Shown here in pieces: positions 41,474 through 54,058 of a DNA stretch of 64,000 nt. Made by a program: the position numbers and the translations under genes. Positions within the stretch are counted from its first letter, which is position 1. The number at the start of each line of letters is the position of its first letter. The DNA is from Aquatica leii (lineage: Eukaryota > Arthropoda > Insecta > Coleoptera > Lampyridae), in assembly GCA_035610365.1 (NCBI GenBank), contig CM069435.1, positions 14,559,123 through 14,623,122 of the forward strand, read 5' to 3'. Below the pieces are notes generated by a model. The model did no database searches. It saw only the letters and a list, made by a program, of their open reading frames with translations, and was not told the DNA's origin.

Positions 41474-44400
41474 TCATTGCCTTTGCAGCTTCGACGACAA
41501 ACCTCGTCTCCTTTGGGGATTATACAACCAGACCATGTCGCCGGGTTGAAACCCACCATTTTGTGCCTTGACGTTATATGTAGTCTTCATCATGTCGCTG
41601 GCAATTTGTGTGCTTTTACGAACATCCTCATGTACTTCGTCTAGCCTCTTAGTCAGCTTGCTGATGTAATCTTCTACGGCAACTTCTTCTTCCGATCGTC
41701 GTCCAAGCATCAGATAGGGTGGTGTTTGGCCTGTGCTTTCGTGAACGGATGATCCATATGCCATCAGGAAAAGGTCTAAGTACTGATCCCAGTCTTTTTG
41801 GTGTTCGGACACTACTTTGGCTAAGTGCTTGCTCATTGTTCCATTCATCCGCTCAACCATGCCATCAGATTGATGATGGAGAGGCGTCGTTCTAGTTTTC
41901 TTAATTCCCAACAGTCAGCAAACTTCTTGAAACAGCCCAGACTCAAAATTGCGGCTTTTATCGGAATGTATATTCCAACGGAACTCCAAACCGGCAGAAA
42001 CATTCTTTTACTAATACGCCTGCGACTGTAGGTGCTTCCTGATTGGGTATGGCGTAAGCCTCCGTCCATTTCGTGAAATAATCCATCGCCACCATGATGT
42101 ATTTATTTCCCAAATCGGATTCTAGGAACGGCCCTGCAATGTCAATCGCTACTCCTTCCAAAGGGTTTCTTACGTTGTATTGCTTCATGGAGATTTTGCG
42201 CTTTTTCGCTGGACCATTTCCTGATGCGCAGACCGTGCATATACGGCACCATTTTATGACGTCCTCTTTACAGTTCACCCAGAAAAATCGTTCTCAAACT
42301 ATTCCCAATGTCTTCTTAATGTCAAGTGTATTCCTGATGTACCATCGCAGAAATGCTTCAACACTTCTGGCAACCGCCTCTTTGGCACTACCAACTGTAG
42401 TCCGTTTCCCGTGCCACCGACACTTTCTAAGGTTCGCTTAAGAAGACCGTCTTCTGCTATCAAAGGGTTCTACTGCGCCCAGTACGCTTTGATGTTTCTG
42501 CCCAAAGCACTCACTTCCTCCTAGGTTGGTCGTCAGCCGTTTTTTTTTTCAGTTCAGAAGTAGTTTTATTTTGGGGTCGTTTTCTTGTTTACGACGCCAC
42601 TGCTTGGGTTCCCACTCGTCATCAACCATAGTAGTTCTCCGGAGGCATTTAACTTTTTCTTCCAGTCGCGAACAATGGCTGCAGTCCGCCGGACATGATC
42701 TTCTGGACAAGGCATCAGTGTTCCGATGCTTGCTTTCGGCACGGTGTTCTGTGCCATGGTCATATTCTTGCAGTCTGTCGATCCATCTTGCCACTTGTCC
42801 TTCCGGATTACGGAACTGCCATAGCCATTTTAAAGCGGCGTGGTCTGTTCTCAGTAAAAATTTTCGTTCATACAAATATTTGTAGAAATATTCGATGGAC
42901 TTGACGACTGCTAACAGCTCCCTCTTAGTCACGCAATAATTCTTTTCTGGCTTGGACAAAACCTTGCTAAAATACGCGATAACTTTCATGTTGAACCTGC
43001 GAAAGGATCGCGACTATGGCCATATTGCTTGCGTCGGTATCCACAACAAATTTTCCATCTTCTCTTGGATAACTAAAATCGGCGAAGTGACTAGGGCATG
43101 TTTTAGTTGATGAAAAGAATTTTCGCAGTCTTCATTCCATCTAAATTCTGCTCTTTCTTCCGTCAATTTCGTCAAAGGTTTGGCAATATTGGCAAATCCG
43201 GGTACAAATCGTCCATAATAGGTGCACAACCTAAGGAAACTTCGGACCTGATGTTTGTCGATTGGTCTTGATCATGCTTGCACTGTTGCACTCCATCTCT
43301 AGATACGACGTGGCCAAAGTATCGCACTTTCTTCTTAAATACGTGGCGCTTCTTTGGGCTCAGTTTGAGGTTAGTCCCATGTAGTCGCTGGAACATTTTC
43401 TTCAAGTTGTTCAAGTGTTCTTCAAACAACCTTCCAACCACGATCACGGCGTTCAGGTAAACCAAGCACGTCTTCTAAGACAATCCGCGCAAGATGGTCT
43501 CCATCAAACGCTCGAATGTTGCAGAAGCGTTATACAGGCCGAAGGGCATCACAGTGAACTGCCACAAACAAGTTCCAATCGTAAAAGCTGTTTTTTCACG
43601 ATCCTTGGGTTCCAATTCTACCTGTCAGTAACCACTCTTTGAATCTAACGTGAAAAACCACTAGGATCCCAACAGGGTGTCTAACGTATCGTCAATTCTG
43701 GGTAAAGAGTAACTGTCGTTTTTGGTCACGTCGTTTAGCTGTCTGGAGTCTACGCAAAACCTCGTTGATCCATCCTTCTTCTTTACGAGTACCACTAGGG
43801 ATGCCCATGGGCTACTTGAAGGTTCAATCAAGTCTTCTCTTTCCATATCCGTAATTATTTGTTTGGCTTCTTCTCCTTTTGCCAAAAAAAGTCTGCGTGG
43901 ATGTTGTCGTATCGGCCGAGCGTCTCTGATACTAATTTTATGTTTTACCACGTTAGTTTTTTTTGGACCCATTCTTTAGCGCGAACACATCTTGAAAATC
44001 TTGGATCAGCACTTTAACTTTAGCCAGCTGGTCTGGGCTGAGGGTTTGGCATTTAGTGGTAAGAATGTCCAATAGATGTTGTGGACACTTTTTCGGCGAC
44101 ATATCTTTGTTAGACTTCACGCATCTCACAATTTGAGATACTGGCGTGCATTGGCCTACTACGGTCTTCTTTTTCAACGTTACAGGATCTCAGTTGATGT
44201 TTAAGATCCTTCCTGGCATCGCATTTTTGACTCGTACTAAAGTGCTGCCAACGAGTAGTCCCTTTTCAACTAAACCGCCCTCCATTGGTTCAATCGCGCG
44301 TATGTAGCCTTTCCGGTGATTTCCATCCAGGGGTGTCATCACCACACTTTTAGTCCTTGCAGGCAAAGTCACGTCTTCACTCAATAAGACTTGCTCGGCT

Positions 44401-44712
44401 GTCTTCTCTGACAAATGAAAAGGAATTTCTTCATTGTCGATCTTCAGGAAATCGTTTTTTATATTCAAATGGATCCCATACTTCTTTATCACGTCTATTT
44501 CTAGGATAACTTCCCAAACCAATAGTTACTTTGATTTGTCCATGAGTAGGTATTTTTTCGCCCGTCGCCGTTCGAAGTCGTACTGTTACTGCTGATGTCT
44601 TCTCGTTTTCGAACAAAATGTCAGGACGAATGATGGTCTTCGTCTCTCCAGTGTCAACCAGTAACTGAACACTTCTTTTATTAATCTTGCCATCAAGATA
44701 AATGCTATGCAA
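41474..44712 (-). pseudogene. Gypsy Pol: protease, reverse transcriptase, RNase H, integrase
   Basis: Protease LLVDTGETKTIIRPD (44700-44640). Reverse transcriptase EREDLIEPSSSPWASLVVL and RFCVDSRQLNDVTKNDSYSL. The catalytic box reads VYLNAVIVVG at about 43455, so both Asp of YLDD are replaced (Asn-Ala). RNase H YFSKVLSKPEKNYCVTKREL and RTDHAALKWLWQF. Integrase zinc-finger end WCRICTVCAS, first Asp in AIDIAGPF, then WTEAYAIPNQEAP, and Glu in DGMVERMNGT, with the C-terminal PGDMVWLYNPQRRRGLS. Frame changes near 44500, 43980, 43660, 43470, 43230, 43000, 42500 and 41950. The domain order is the Ty3/Gypsy one. Confidence 0.9.
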
Positions 44713-44779
44713 TTGCTATCTAGGCGACCCCATTTGAATGGTAATCTCCGCGGCATGACTCGTTAAGGTCGACTTTCGC

Positions 44780-45683
44780 CCCATTCGGTCGACCTGTTCT
44801 AGTTTTCCGGACGTTCTTCTGATCTTCTTTTGGGCTTAGTACAACGTCGTCGTACGTAGCCCACTTCTCCGCAGTTCCAACACGTCACTTCTCTTCCTCG
44901 AGGTACTTGTTCCCGAGATACACATCGCACTATGTCTTTAATGCGTTCTTCTGTGTAGAAGGGTATTTCTGCAGCACAACGAAGCTTATGGCTGCCTTGG
45001 TGCGACGTTTGGTTTGCTGCCTCGAACTCCAAAGCATGGGTTAAAGCGTCATCCAACGTCTTCGGTTGGGCTAGCCAGAGAGTTTGCTGCGTTTCGTTGT
45101 CTCGGAGGCCGTCTACAAAGGTTTAAATAGCCAACTGCTCCAAGAAGTAATCTGGTGCTGTAGGATACGCAAACCGTGTTAATCTGGCAACATCAGCCTA
45201 AAATTCTTAAAGACTTTCGGCAGCTTTCTGAATCTGACTTTTAATTTGAGCTTGATACACTTGTTGAAAATGAGTATTTCCGTATCTCATTTCTAAATGT
45301 GAAATTAAGAGTTAGTAATTTTCTTGCAGGTGGTCAGGAACAGTCTGTAAAATTCCAAGCGCTTCTTCACGTGAGGACACTATTAAAGACGTTGCTTTCT
45401 GCTTGTTACTCCAACTATTGGCTGTAGCTGCGGCTTCAAACTGCTTGTAGTAGGTTTACCATGGAACGTTTCCATCAAAATTTGGTGGAACAACTTTAAA
45501 CTTGTGAGTGGTTTCTTCGTCATGGTCTATTATTAAATCTTCACTCGTGACGCTTCCTTCACCGTGAAAATTCATTTGGGTCATTCTTTCTTCAAGCAGT
45601 TTTATTCTGTTTTCTAACTTGTTCTCTATAGCTTCTATTTTCTTATTCACATATTCGAAAATTTCTTCTTTTAAATTTAACAT
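44780..45683 (-). pseudogene. Gypsy Gag
   Basis: Starts near 45683 (MLNLKEEIFEYVNKKIEAI), with a coiled-coil-like charged N-terminus, PPNFDGNVPW, and then the Gag core (EEALGILQTVPDHLQENY, FVDGLRDNETQQTLW). It ends with a knuckle CWNCGEVGYVRRRC, in which the His of CCHC is replaced by Tyr. Stops lie at about 45456, 45317, 45199 and 45125. It packages element RNA in functional relatives. Confidence 0.85.
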
Positions 45684-46198
45684 ATCTGCTTGAGTTTCCT
45701 CTTGAACAATTTTAATTTGATATGCTCGTTCGTATTTCTTCTTTTAAACTTCTAGAATTTTCTAACAATTTTTCTTCTATTTTTTTTTAGAATCTTCTTC
45801 CAATTTCTGAGAATGTTCGGATAGTTTTTCTTCAATTTTCTGTGAATTTTCGCCCATTTTTCTATTATTTTCTTCCATATTTTTATTTATCGATTCGAGA
45901 ATTTCAAATATTTTTGAATCTATTTTAACTGCTTGCAAACGCGTCACCAGCATAAATTATGTATAACAGCAATAAAAAGTTACTTAATGATATTTACACT
46001 AATATCGCAGGCTAACCAATTGTTTATTTATTCGATGCCACGCAACTGTCACCAAATCTAACGATTATTATTATTACTAAAACTAATTTATTTATACTAC
46101 AAATATATATACGTTTAAACTAACCGAACTAATGAAATCTATGAAAATTTAATAAAAACACTTACACTATAATTTATATATAACACTATCACTTACAC

Positions 46199-46246
46199 GA
46201 AGATAAGTCCGCGGATAACTATTTAACACTTATTTTTTGTTTACAC
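46199..46246. repeat. LTR remnant of the Gypsy element (right copy)
   Basis: Partner of 41390-41437. It lies inside a longer AT-rich region (about 46060-46530) that is probably the 5' LTR. TTTGGTGACAG, a plausible leader/primer-site start on the minus strand, lies near 46056. Confidence 0.7.
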
Positions 46247-46530
46247 TAAAGTCACGTACAAGGTTATACACCGTAAATTTATCTCACACGCGTTAACTAC
46301 TTATTTATTTAGACTTGAATAATCTTCTTAACACTGCCGTCTTTGAATTACGGGAAATTCTTCTTCATTCTTTCGTAAACGTTCTAGACGTGGATAAACG
46401 GTACGGGAACGTTCTCGAAATTTACAAAAACTTCGCGAATGTTTCAATACTATTATTTATTGTTTACTTTACGTTTTTATAAATTAATTTTGTACGAGGG
46501 GGACTGTTAAGTCTATAGACATTTCGTTAA

Positions 46531-47740
46531 TATTTTAGAACGTAAAACTTAAACTTAAAAAAACTAGCTATAATTATAATCGTTCTTAGAAAATCGTAAA
46601 CGATATTATTCATAGAATTCAAGTTTTCAATCCAATAAACGCATTAAGCCTTCAATATGCATTTTGCATTCATACTTCAACTACATTTTTTTGTGCAATT
46701 GGATTTGATTAACTCAATTTGCTAATTCATTGTTAGCGATGACAGAAACGGAAATAGCTGAGCAAATGTATAATCGCGTTGTTGGAGTTTCAATTAAAGT
46801 TAAACTGAGTATAAAAGCAGATAAAATAAGAAAAAAATTGAGGCGTGCACTATTTAACAGGAAACGTGATTAGGATAACATTATTTTGATTCAGTTCCTA
46901 AATAGAACATGACAACAAGAATTGGTTTAATTAAATCTGACGGTCGTCGCTATACAATAATTGCAAATCAGGTCTGTTGACTGTATTAAACCACAGACAC
47001 AGACTACAATAAAACTATCATTTATAAACGTTTTGCATTAGAATAGTAAGAGTGTGTTAGTGCTTACTCGTCAACCAGAACGTGACGCGGTGACATTAGT
47101 CTTATAAGGTAAGTGGATGATTCAATTGAAACGTGTAATAAAATGCGCAAGTCAGTGTTAAATGTTTATTAAACATTTGAAAATATGGTAACCGCATTAT
47201 ATCTGCGAATAAATATTAAAACTAAGATATAAATAAATTTAAAAAGCAATGATTACGGTTACCGTTATCTTTGTATTTTTATAAAAAGTATTTTTTATGT
47301 GTTGCGTTTCTTGTCTACATATGAATATGTACAACAAAATGAAATAAGTCAAAATTAATTTTGATAAAACAAACCAATTAATTGGCAATATAGTTTGAAG
47401 GTAACAGTTTAGTAGTCAATTTCTGGTACGTGAGGTTAACAAAACATTTTGAGCACAAGTTCTAAAAACTTGTTGAGAATTAATGCTTTTTAGCAAGCAT
47501 TTTATTTGAAAGTCATAGGAGGTAAAAAAACATCACGCTTTAGTATAATATTTTAAGCACTAATTTTGAAAAATTGTTGGTAATTAGTGCTTTCTTAATG
47601 TTTTATATCAGACTATTAGCAAACAGTTTAAAAGTTGTAGGTAATCAAAGTTTTGTGCTATCTTCACGCCCAGCAGAAAATGAGGTGGTTCGTCTAGCGC
47701 TCCTGCACTGCGGTCTCTTTGGTCCTTTTCTGCACCTCTG
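46531..47740. other. AT-rich stretch without recognised gene
   Basis: A short open frame at 46739-46869 (43 codons, MTETEIAEQMYNRV start, basic end) matches nothing known to me. The rest shows only runs of A and T, including two loosely similar segments with AATTAGTGC/AATTAATGC near 47480 and 47580. Confidence 0.35.
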
Positions 47741-47745
47741 ATTTA

Positions 47746-50170
47746 TTACTCCCTCATTAGATCTGTTTCGTCAATGAAATCCAGAAGTTTATTCCAAGAG
47801 GCATTTTTCAACTCATCATCGGTTAGCTTTGGTTTTCCGAGAATCGTTGTGCAATGCATTTGATACGCTTTGCATTTGCACAGCAGATGCTGCGGAGTCT
47901 CGTCGTCCTCCAAGTATCCGCGGCATAGAGAGCTGATTTGCAGTCCCATTTTATGCATATGTTTGTTATGGCCACTGTGCCCTGTAATTAGTCTCGTGAG
48001 TTTCCTTAATTTTTGTAGACTCATGCTTGATAGTGCAGTTGGGTGTTTAATTGTGGCTCTGTAAGGAAGAGTTTTGTGTGCCTCATCCGTAAAGAGTTTT
48101 TCCATAATTTTTTATGCTCCGCTGCAAGTTTGCTGCAAATTATTTCTTTTCCGGTCTCGTATGCGATTCCAAAACGGGTTCAGGTCCGATATATGTTCCT
48201 GTTGTGCCCTTTTTTGCTAGTGCGTCCGCCATTAGGTTACCCTTTACCTATCTGGTCTTTTGGTATCCAGATGAGCTGCACTGGTTGGCGAGTTGCCAAC
48301 ATTTCCAGACTGTTTATGCATGCCATAATCAGTTTGGACTTTATTACTGGTGATCTCAGCGCCAATAGTGCTGCTTGGCTGTCCCATTTGTGTATGATTG
48401 CGAGTAGATAATGTTCCTGACACACCAGTCAATACCAGCAAATTCAGCTTGGAAAGCGGATGCATATTTACCGAAAGTCAGCAAAAATTGCTTCTCATGG
48501 TGCTTGCCTCTATATACTCCTACTACGGTACCGTTGCGATTTTTGGCCCCATCTGTGTACCAGATAGTTTCTTTAACCGCATCCGAAAAAATGTTTTTTG
48601 TCCATTCGTCCGTGACGGTATTATCACTTTAAATTTAAAGTCAGATCTCATAATTAAGATCCTTTCTTCACGCAACACGTTGTATATACCCGCGTGTTCA
48701 TTAATGTGCAGCCTGCTTGTCTTGCTTCCATCATTACAACGAGGTGTAATGGTGGAAGTGAAAGTAGTGCTTCCATGACTGCTGTGGGCGTGGTTCTCAT
48801 CGCTCCTGTTATCAGTATACATGCCATTCTCTGTACTTTGCTTAGCTTTGCAGCTGTGCTTTTCAGGTTGGTTCTCTCGCTCTATACAAGCGCGCCGTAT
48901 GTGATGATGGGTCTTATTACCACAGTATATAACCAATTGGTCATTGTGGGTTTTAATCTCCATGTGTGCCTAACCAATCGTTTGGTTGTATTAGAAACCC
49001 TGATGGCCTTTGTTGTGACTTTTTCTAGATGAGCATTGAAAGTCAGACTGGTATAAAGAGTAAGTCCCAGATATTTGACTTCTTTTGTCATCGAGAGTGA
49101 AACTTCGTACATCGTAGGTAGTTTTATGTCATCCGTTTTCCGTCGTTTGGTAAACGGAACAATTGCCGTCTTAGTTGGGTTCACTGATAGTCCCTCTTTT
49201 TTGCACCATTTTTCGACGGTGTTTAGTGCACTTTGCATTGTGTTCGATACAGTTGCCCCAAACTTCCCGTTTGTGATAATGGTGAGATCGTCGGCGCATC
49301 CTAAAGCAAATGCTCCGCCGTCTTCTAGGTCTTGTAGTAGGCCGTCCATGACGAGGTGCCACAGTAGGGGTGATAGCACCCCGCCTTGTGGGCATCTGCG
49401 AGCCATTTTGGCTCCCACAGTGCTACCGACAAAGTAGCTGTTACCGTCCTGAGCATTGAGTTGGCCCAGTTTCGGACTAGAGGTGTGATTCCTTTTTTTT
49501 CCATTGTCCTTGCAACTGAGGTGAAGGTAGTATTGTCAAATACTCCTTCAATATCTAGAAAAGCACCCAATGCGATATCATTGTATTGGATGGCATTTTC
49601 GCATCTGCTTACAAGTTGGTGAATTGCTAGCTCGTAAGATTTTCCAGGTTGTTAAGCATACTAGTTTCGGTGCAGAGGTGTAGCCTTTAGTGCCGCGTTC
49701 CGTATATACCTGTCGACTATTTTTTCAAGTAGTCTTAAGATGAAAGAAGTTAAGTTGATCGGTCTGTAGGATTTTGCCTGGGCGTACGTAGATCTCCCTG
49801 GCTTTGGCATAAATACCACCTTGACAATCCAGCCAGCCAGCTGTTTGGTATGTGCGAAAGTGCTAAGCTGGCTCTGAGAATTTTGTATACTGCGTTTCGA
49901 AGAGCAGCAAATCTTTTTTGCAGCATGATGGGATAAACTCCATCAGTTCCTGGAGACTAAAAGGGTTTAAACGTATTGATTCCTTATTCTAGGTTTTCAG
50001 GATTGATTATTTTTTCGCTAAGTCCCAGTTCCTTTTGGGTGTCCGTCTGTTTGGTACTTGTAGGTCCTGGTGCTTAGGAATTTCAGTTAACGACGAACCT
50101 GGGAAGTGTTTTTGCAGTAGTTCTTGGAAGGTACCTTTAACCGAATCTGTATTAGTGCTTTATGCACTCT
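47746..50170 (-). pseudogene. R1/I-type LINE ORF2 fragment: reverse transcriptase and RNase H-region C-terminus
   Basis: Minus strand. It starts 5'-truncated at about 50170 (DTQKELGLSEKII, FKPF.SPGTDGVYPIMLQ). The palm region includes GAFLDIEGVFDNTTF (first Asp), RRCPQGGVLSPLLWHLVMD and the catalytic ALGCADDLTIITNG, then GLSVNPTKTAIVPFTKR and EVKYLGLTLYTSLTFNAHL. A C-terminal region follows with RNase H-like traces (48700-48240, IWIPKDQIGKG). The terminal part, MSLQKLRKLTRLITGHSGHN and CRGYLEDDETPQHLLCKC, stops at 47746. Roughly eight frame changes. The catalytic Asp pair is kept. The endonuclease is absent. Confidence 0.85.
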
Positions 50171-50174
50171 GAAT

Positions 50175-50605
50175 ATCTAGAAAACCAAAACGTTATGTGC
50201 AAAATGCTGAAACCAGTCAATTTCGGTTGTGAGTGAGACACTTAATCAGTATAGGTTGAGACCTACAGGTGGACCCCTTGATCGAAGCAGCAGCCTCGTC
50301 CAAAACTCTTAAATGAAACAGAAGGTTAAAAAATTTATTGTTTCAAGAGTTCATTTAATCTTTTTTGGACATGTCGTTATTTCTACTATTAGTTTCTGAG
50401 ACACCTCTTGTTTTGCAGCATGACCCACGTTCATGTTTTTCCTAAACAACATTGTTGTTAAGCTTCTATTGTTAGTAAAATCAACGTTTTGGAATGTCAA
50501 CTATCAAAGAAATGGACGTTTTGATGAAACTATTTGAACTACTGTTTAGAATTTAACATTAAGTAATTAGTTGACGTCAATTAATAAGTAAGAAAACAGC
50601 ATGAA
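50175..50605. other. No recognised gene
   Basis: Contains no open frame or repeat I can assign. The right part may be the 3' flank of the mariner relic. Confidence 0.4.
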
Positions 50606-50609
50606 TGGT

Positions 50610-51450
50610 CAAAAAAATGCAAGAAATGAGTACCGTTTTGTTCCAGGTAGTAGTATATTTGGTTTTCAAATTCTTGTCTTACTTTTTGAAATGTTTTTCG
50701 CATAATTCGCTCAAATTAGCCGGTTATGTTTTGTATATCACTTACTTCAAATGGCATCAGAAAAAAAATTTCTAATCCTGTCAAATCTGGCGATCGTGCA
50801 GGCCACCCAATTGCATCACGTTTGACAATCAAATAGTTTGGCAATCCGTTGTTAAGCCAATTACGAACGTTTAAGGCACTGTGATTTTCTTCTAAATCTT
50901 GGTGACTTTCTATTGCTACGGTTATTAAAGGATCTACCATGTTTTCTAACATATTCAAATAAATACCACTAGTTACTGTTTTATTTATAAATATGGGCCC
51001 AATGACAGCATCTTCAAAAATCCCTGCTCAAACATTTAGTTTTTGGGGAGCTTGAGTATGATCTTCTTTGACAAAACGGAGGCTTTCATCGCTATAGTAA
51101 CGCACATTGTGTTTATTAACAAAGTCATCTAAAGTAAAGCTGCATATATTACTGAAACAGATATGTTTTTCAAAGTTTTGGTTTGATGTGACTAGATTCT
51201 ACATAGCTTCACAAAACTCTATTCGTCTATCGTAATCATCTTTACCAAGCTCTTGAACAATTTTCATTTTATAAGAATGGAACTTATAAATTTTTGTCAC
51301 TTTACGAACTGATGAATATAAAAGCACATTAGCTTTAGCAGTCTGGCGCAAAGAGTTAGTGGAATTGACAGTAATATGGCTTATTACGTCAATTTGAGGT
51401 ACTGATCTTATGTCTAAATCTTTGTAAGCTTTGTAACATATTTGTGGCTC
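50610..51450 (-). pseudogene. Mariner-superfamily transposase, DD41D-like spacing
   Basis: Minus-strand traces: GKDDYDRRIEFCEAM, then ICSFTLDDFVNKHNVRYYSD (first catalytic region), APQKLNVxAGIFEDAVIGPI, GIYLNMLENMVDPLI, HQDLEENHSALNVRNWLNNG, DAIGWPARSPDLTGLEIFF. I count 41 residues between the Asp of HQD and the final acidic residue. The last residue is Glu (LTGLEIFF) where Asp is expected. Stops and frame changes throughout. Inverted ends not found. Confidence 0.75.
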
Positions 51451-52089
51451 AAATGCTTATCTAGATGCCCATAATTAAAAACCCTTGCCGTAGCTCTAGC
51501 ACATTTGTTTTAGAAAGCTATAAATAAAAATAATTTCAACTCTTTCAGCAACTGCGTACACAATTTTTACCTGAAATTGTGCAGATTTACTTTAAAACCG
51601 AATTATTGTTAATGCCATTGCATAAGAAACAGTTTTTTACATATAATAGTAAGTTGTGAAGTTGCACTTTTTTAAGCGCAGGTAAATAATATTTCATTAT
51701 TAACCACTGGTTAATAATGAAGATATTAGCATTTTCTGCTAATTCTATAACAGTTTTAAAGAACTAAAGTTTAAAAACTCTTTACAAGGTGCAAAAGATT
51801 TTATTTAATACTATTTTAGACATAAAAGTTTCACCATAAAACATATTAAGAATTTTTTTAGGGTAATTGGTATATTTATTTAGTACAATTTTTTGTTTTT
51901 GACCTTGAGCTAAGTTCTTCGTCAGGCAAAATTAAATTAATTTGACAATGTAAAACTAAGGTAACTAAAAACAATAATTCGTAAGGGAACTAGATAATAG
52001 GCACAAGTTTATTTACCTACAGCTTGCTCGAAGGTCTGAGGGAAAACCACCATAAAAACTCTAGACGTAGCTTAAGTGTAAATGGTGGT
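51451..52089. other. AT-rich stretch without recognised gene
   Basis: No supported gene. GGTTAATAATGAAGATATT near 51710 is part of a short imperfect palindrome (ATTAACCACTGGTTAAT at 51700). Confidence 0.4.
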
Positions 52090-53000
52090 CAAATTAAGAT
52101 TAGAAAATAACATGTAACCAGGTGTCAGAAAGTTCGTAACCACTGTCTCTATTGAAATTGTTAGGATTAATAATTTCAATAGCTTCTCTAATTTTTCTTG
52201 ATTTCCAGTTCTTTGTTTTAGAAATTGTTTTAGTTTTTTTAAAGTTTATATCATGAAGAGTCAAGTGCATGTTCGGCAATGGCAGACTTAGTAGGTTGGA
52301 GTAAACGAAGATGTCTTCTATGTTCTTTTAATCTTGTATCTATAGTTTTACCAGTTTCGCCAATATATACCTTGCCACAGGTACATGAGACTTGGTACAC
52401 TCCACAGGTATTGTAAGGTATTTTGTCTTTTATAGGATTCAAAAAATTTCTAATTTTAGTAGTAGTGTTATAAATTACTTTTATTTTATGTTTACTTAGT
52501 ATTCTTTCAATTTTGTCACTTATGATGAAAAAAAAAGTAGAATAACAAAGTTTTGGTTAATAGTTGAATCATCTGTTAAAGTAGGTCTTGTCTTTAGTCT
52601 AAGAAACTTTTTAATTTGTTCTTTATTAAAACCATTTCTTATAAAAACTTTCTTAAGGTGTTCTAACTCTTCTTGTGATTTATCTTGGTGACAAATTATC
52701 GTTGCACGATTGCATAATGTGCGAATCGTCCCAAGTTTCTGAGCTGGGTGATGATGAAAATTTGTATGTGTTGGTTTTCGATAAACTGAATGTATTAAAG
52801 TACCATCTGGTTTTTTTTCTATTTTTACATCAAGAAAATGTAAGGTACCATTAATTTCTTCTTCAATACTAAATTTTATGTTTGGATGTTTATTGTTAAG
52901 ATATTGGAGAAACATTTGTAGTTCATCTACCCCATGTGACCAAATCGCAAAAATATCACACCCAGATTTAGGCTTGGTCCTAGTCTCTTTTTGAAAGTCA
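52090..53000 (-). pseudogene. Penelope-like element, different lineage (third copy)
   Basis: Minus strand: the end of the reverse transcriptase (CDIFAIWSHGVDELQMFLQY), YLNNKHPNIKFSIEEEINGT, FLDVKIEKKPDGTLIHSVYR and KPTHTNFHHHPAQKL. A linker with shifted frame follows (HKIKVIYNTTTKIRNFL). The GIY-YIG endonuclease reads CGVYQVSCTCGKVYIGETGK, TIDTRLKEHRRHLRL and SAIAEHALDS, ending near 52250 and trailing to about 52090. The active-site GVY...YIG and R-x3-H are kept. Sequence differs clearly from copies at 33063 and 38760, so it is a separate lineage. The catalytic YVDD block upstream is degenerate. Confidence 0.85.
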
Positions 53001-53004
53001 AAAA

Positions 53005-54055
53005 AAAGTAGAACTTGGCCTTTGTTGTATTGTCGTTTGTGAACCCAAACAAACTGACCTTTCGCAAGACATTGCAGCTTGCATCTGCAGAGTGGTAAAT
53101 GATATTGACAGGCAGGCTTTGTGTTGCGAAATCATAAATTAAATATAAGAAAGCGCCAAAACGATGAAAGATTAAATTAGAGAGATATCGTTTAACTATA
53201 CCCATAGCTAAAAAAGAACAAATAACACGACAGAAGTAATAACACAGAATATATATTTATTTTATTACAGACAATAATTCTAAGGAGAATGAAGAAGGTA
53301 CATGAGTACAAATTTTCCAAACATTAATACGTTGGTCGAATCAAATATAAGTTGCGCCCTATACTGAGCAACACGTCGTACAGTAAATTGACCTAATCGG
53401 TCTAAACTTTTACATTCGAAGAAGGAATTATTTTATAATCGTAAATTTAGAATCGCAAAAGTATATAACAAAAACAAATGAAAACTTAGAGACTCACCGC
53501 GTACTGCATACGTCTTTGTGACACACAAAATAATCTTATAATTAATTGTCGTAACCTAACATGTACGTACGGTCAACAAACGACATGACCAACGAACTAC
53601 TAATCGTAAAATTAAAAAATTGTAAGACTCACAGTTAGGTTTTATCCAGTAGGGGATTAGCTAACTCCATACCTGTATTACCTAAAACGTAATATTAAAT
53701 CTAACACAAAACGTACATATGGCGTTAACACAAATAAATTTCGTTTTCAAAGCATACAATCATTTGAGATAGCATATTGCGCGTTTCTCCTACACCTAGT
53801 GTAGCAATTGATGGTGGTCTTTCCTCCCAATTTTTAAAGGTTTTCAACGCTTTGACGGAGTGAATAGTTAAATTATAGTAACGTGACTTTATGGTAATTT
53901 TTCGCCAAATATGCCATTTGTATAGAAATCTGCTATCGACAATTGGGAAAGAACCAAATTAAACCCCCAATACTCAAATATTACTCATCCCAAATAGACT
54001 TTCGCTTAGATACACACAAAATTAATTTGCATATTCACGTGGAATCGCGTGTAAC
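53005..54055. other. No recognised gene
   Basis: AT-rich. The right half of the Penelope reverse transcriptase may be present as unrecognisable sequence up to about 53200. Nothing else supported. Confidence 0.4.
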
Positions 54056-54058
54056 AAC

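Larger units (their letters stand above)
41390..46530 (-). mobile_element. Ty3/Gypsy LTR retrotransposon, decayed
   Basis: Minus-strand element: probable 5' LTR region (about 46530-46060, starting near TGTCTATAGACTTAACAG), Gag (45683 down), protease, reverse transcriptase, RNase H and integrase down to 41474. A 48-bp direct repeat at each end marks the LTR remnants. The left (3') LTR is reduced to this 48-bp piece. Coding is on one strand in the standard Gypsy order. Inactive because of many frame changes. Confidence 0.85.

Noticed and set aside
48043..48411. Plus-strand open frames opposite the R1 element
   Set aside because: Antisense shadows of minus-strand reverse transcriptase and RNase H coding sequence.
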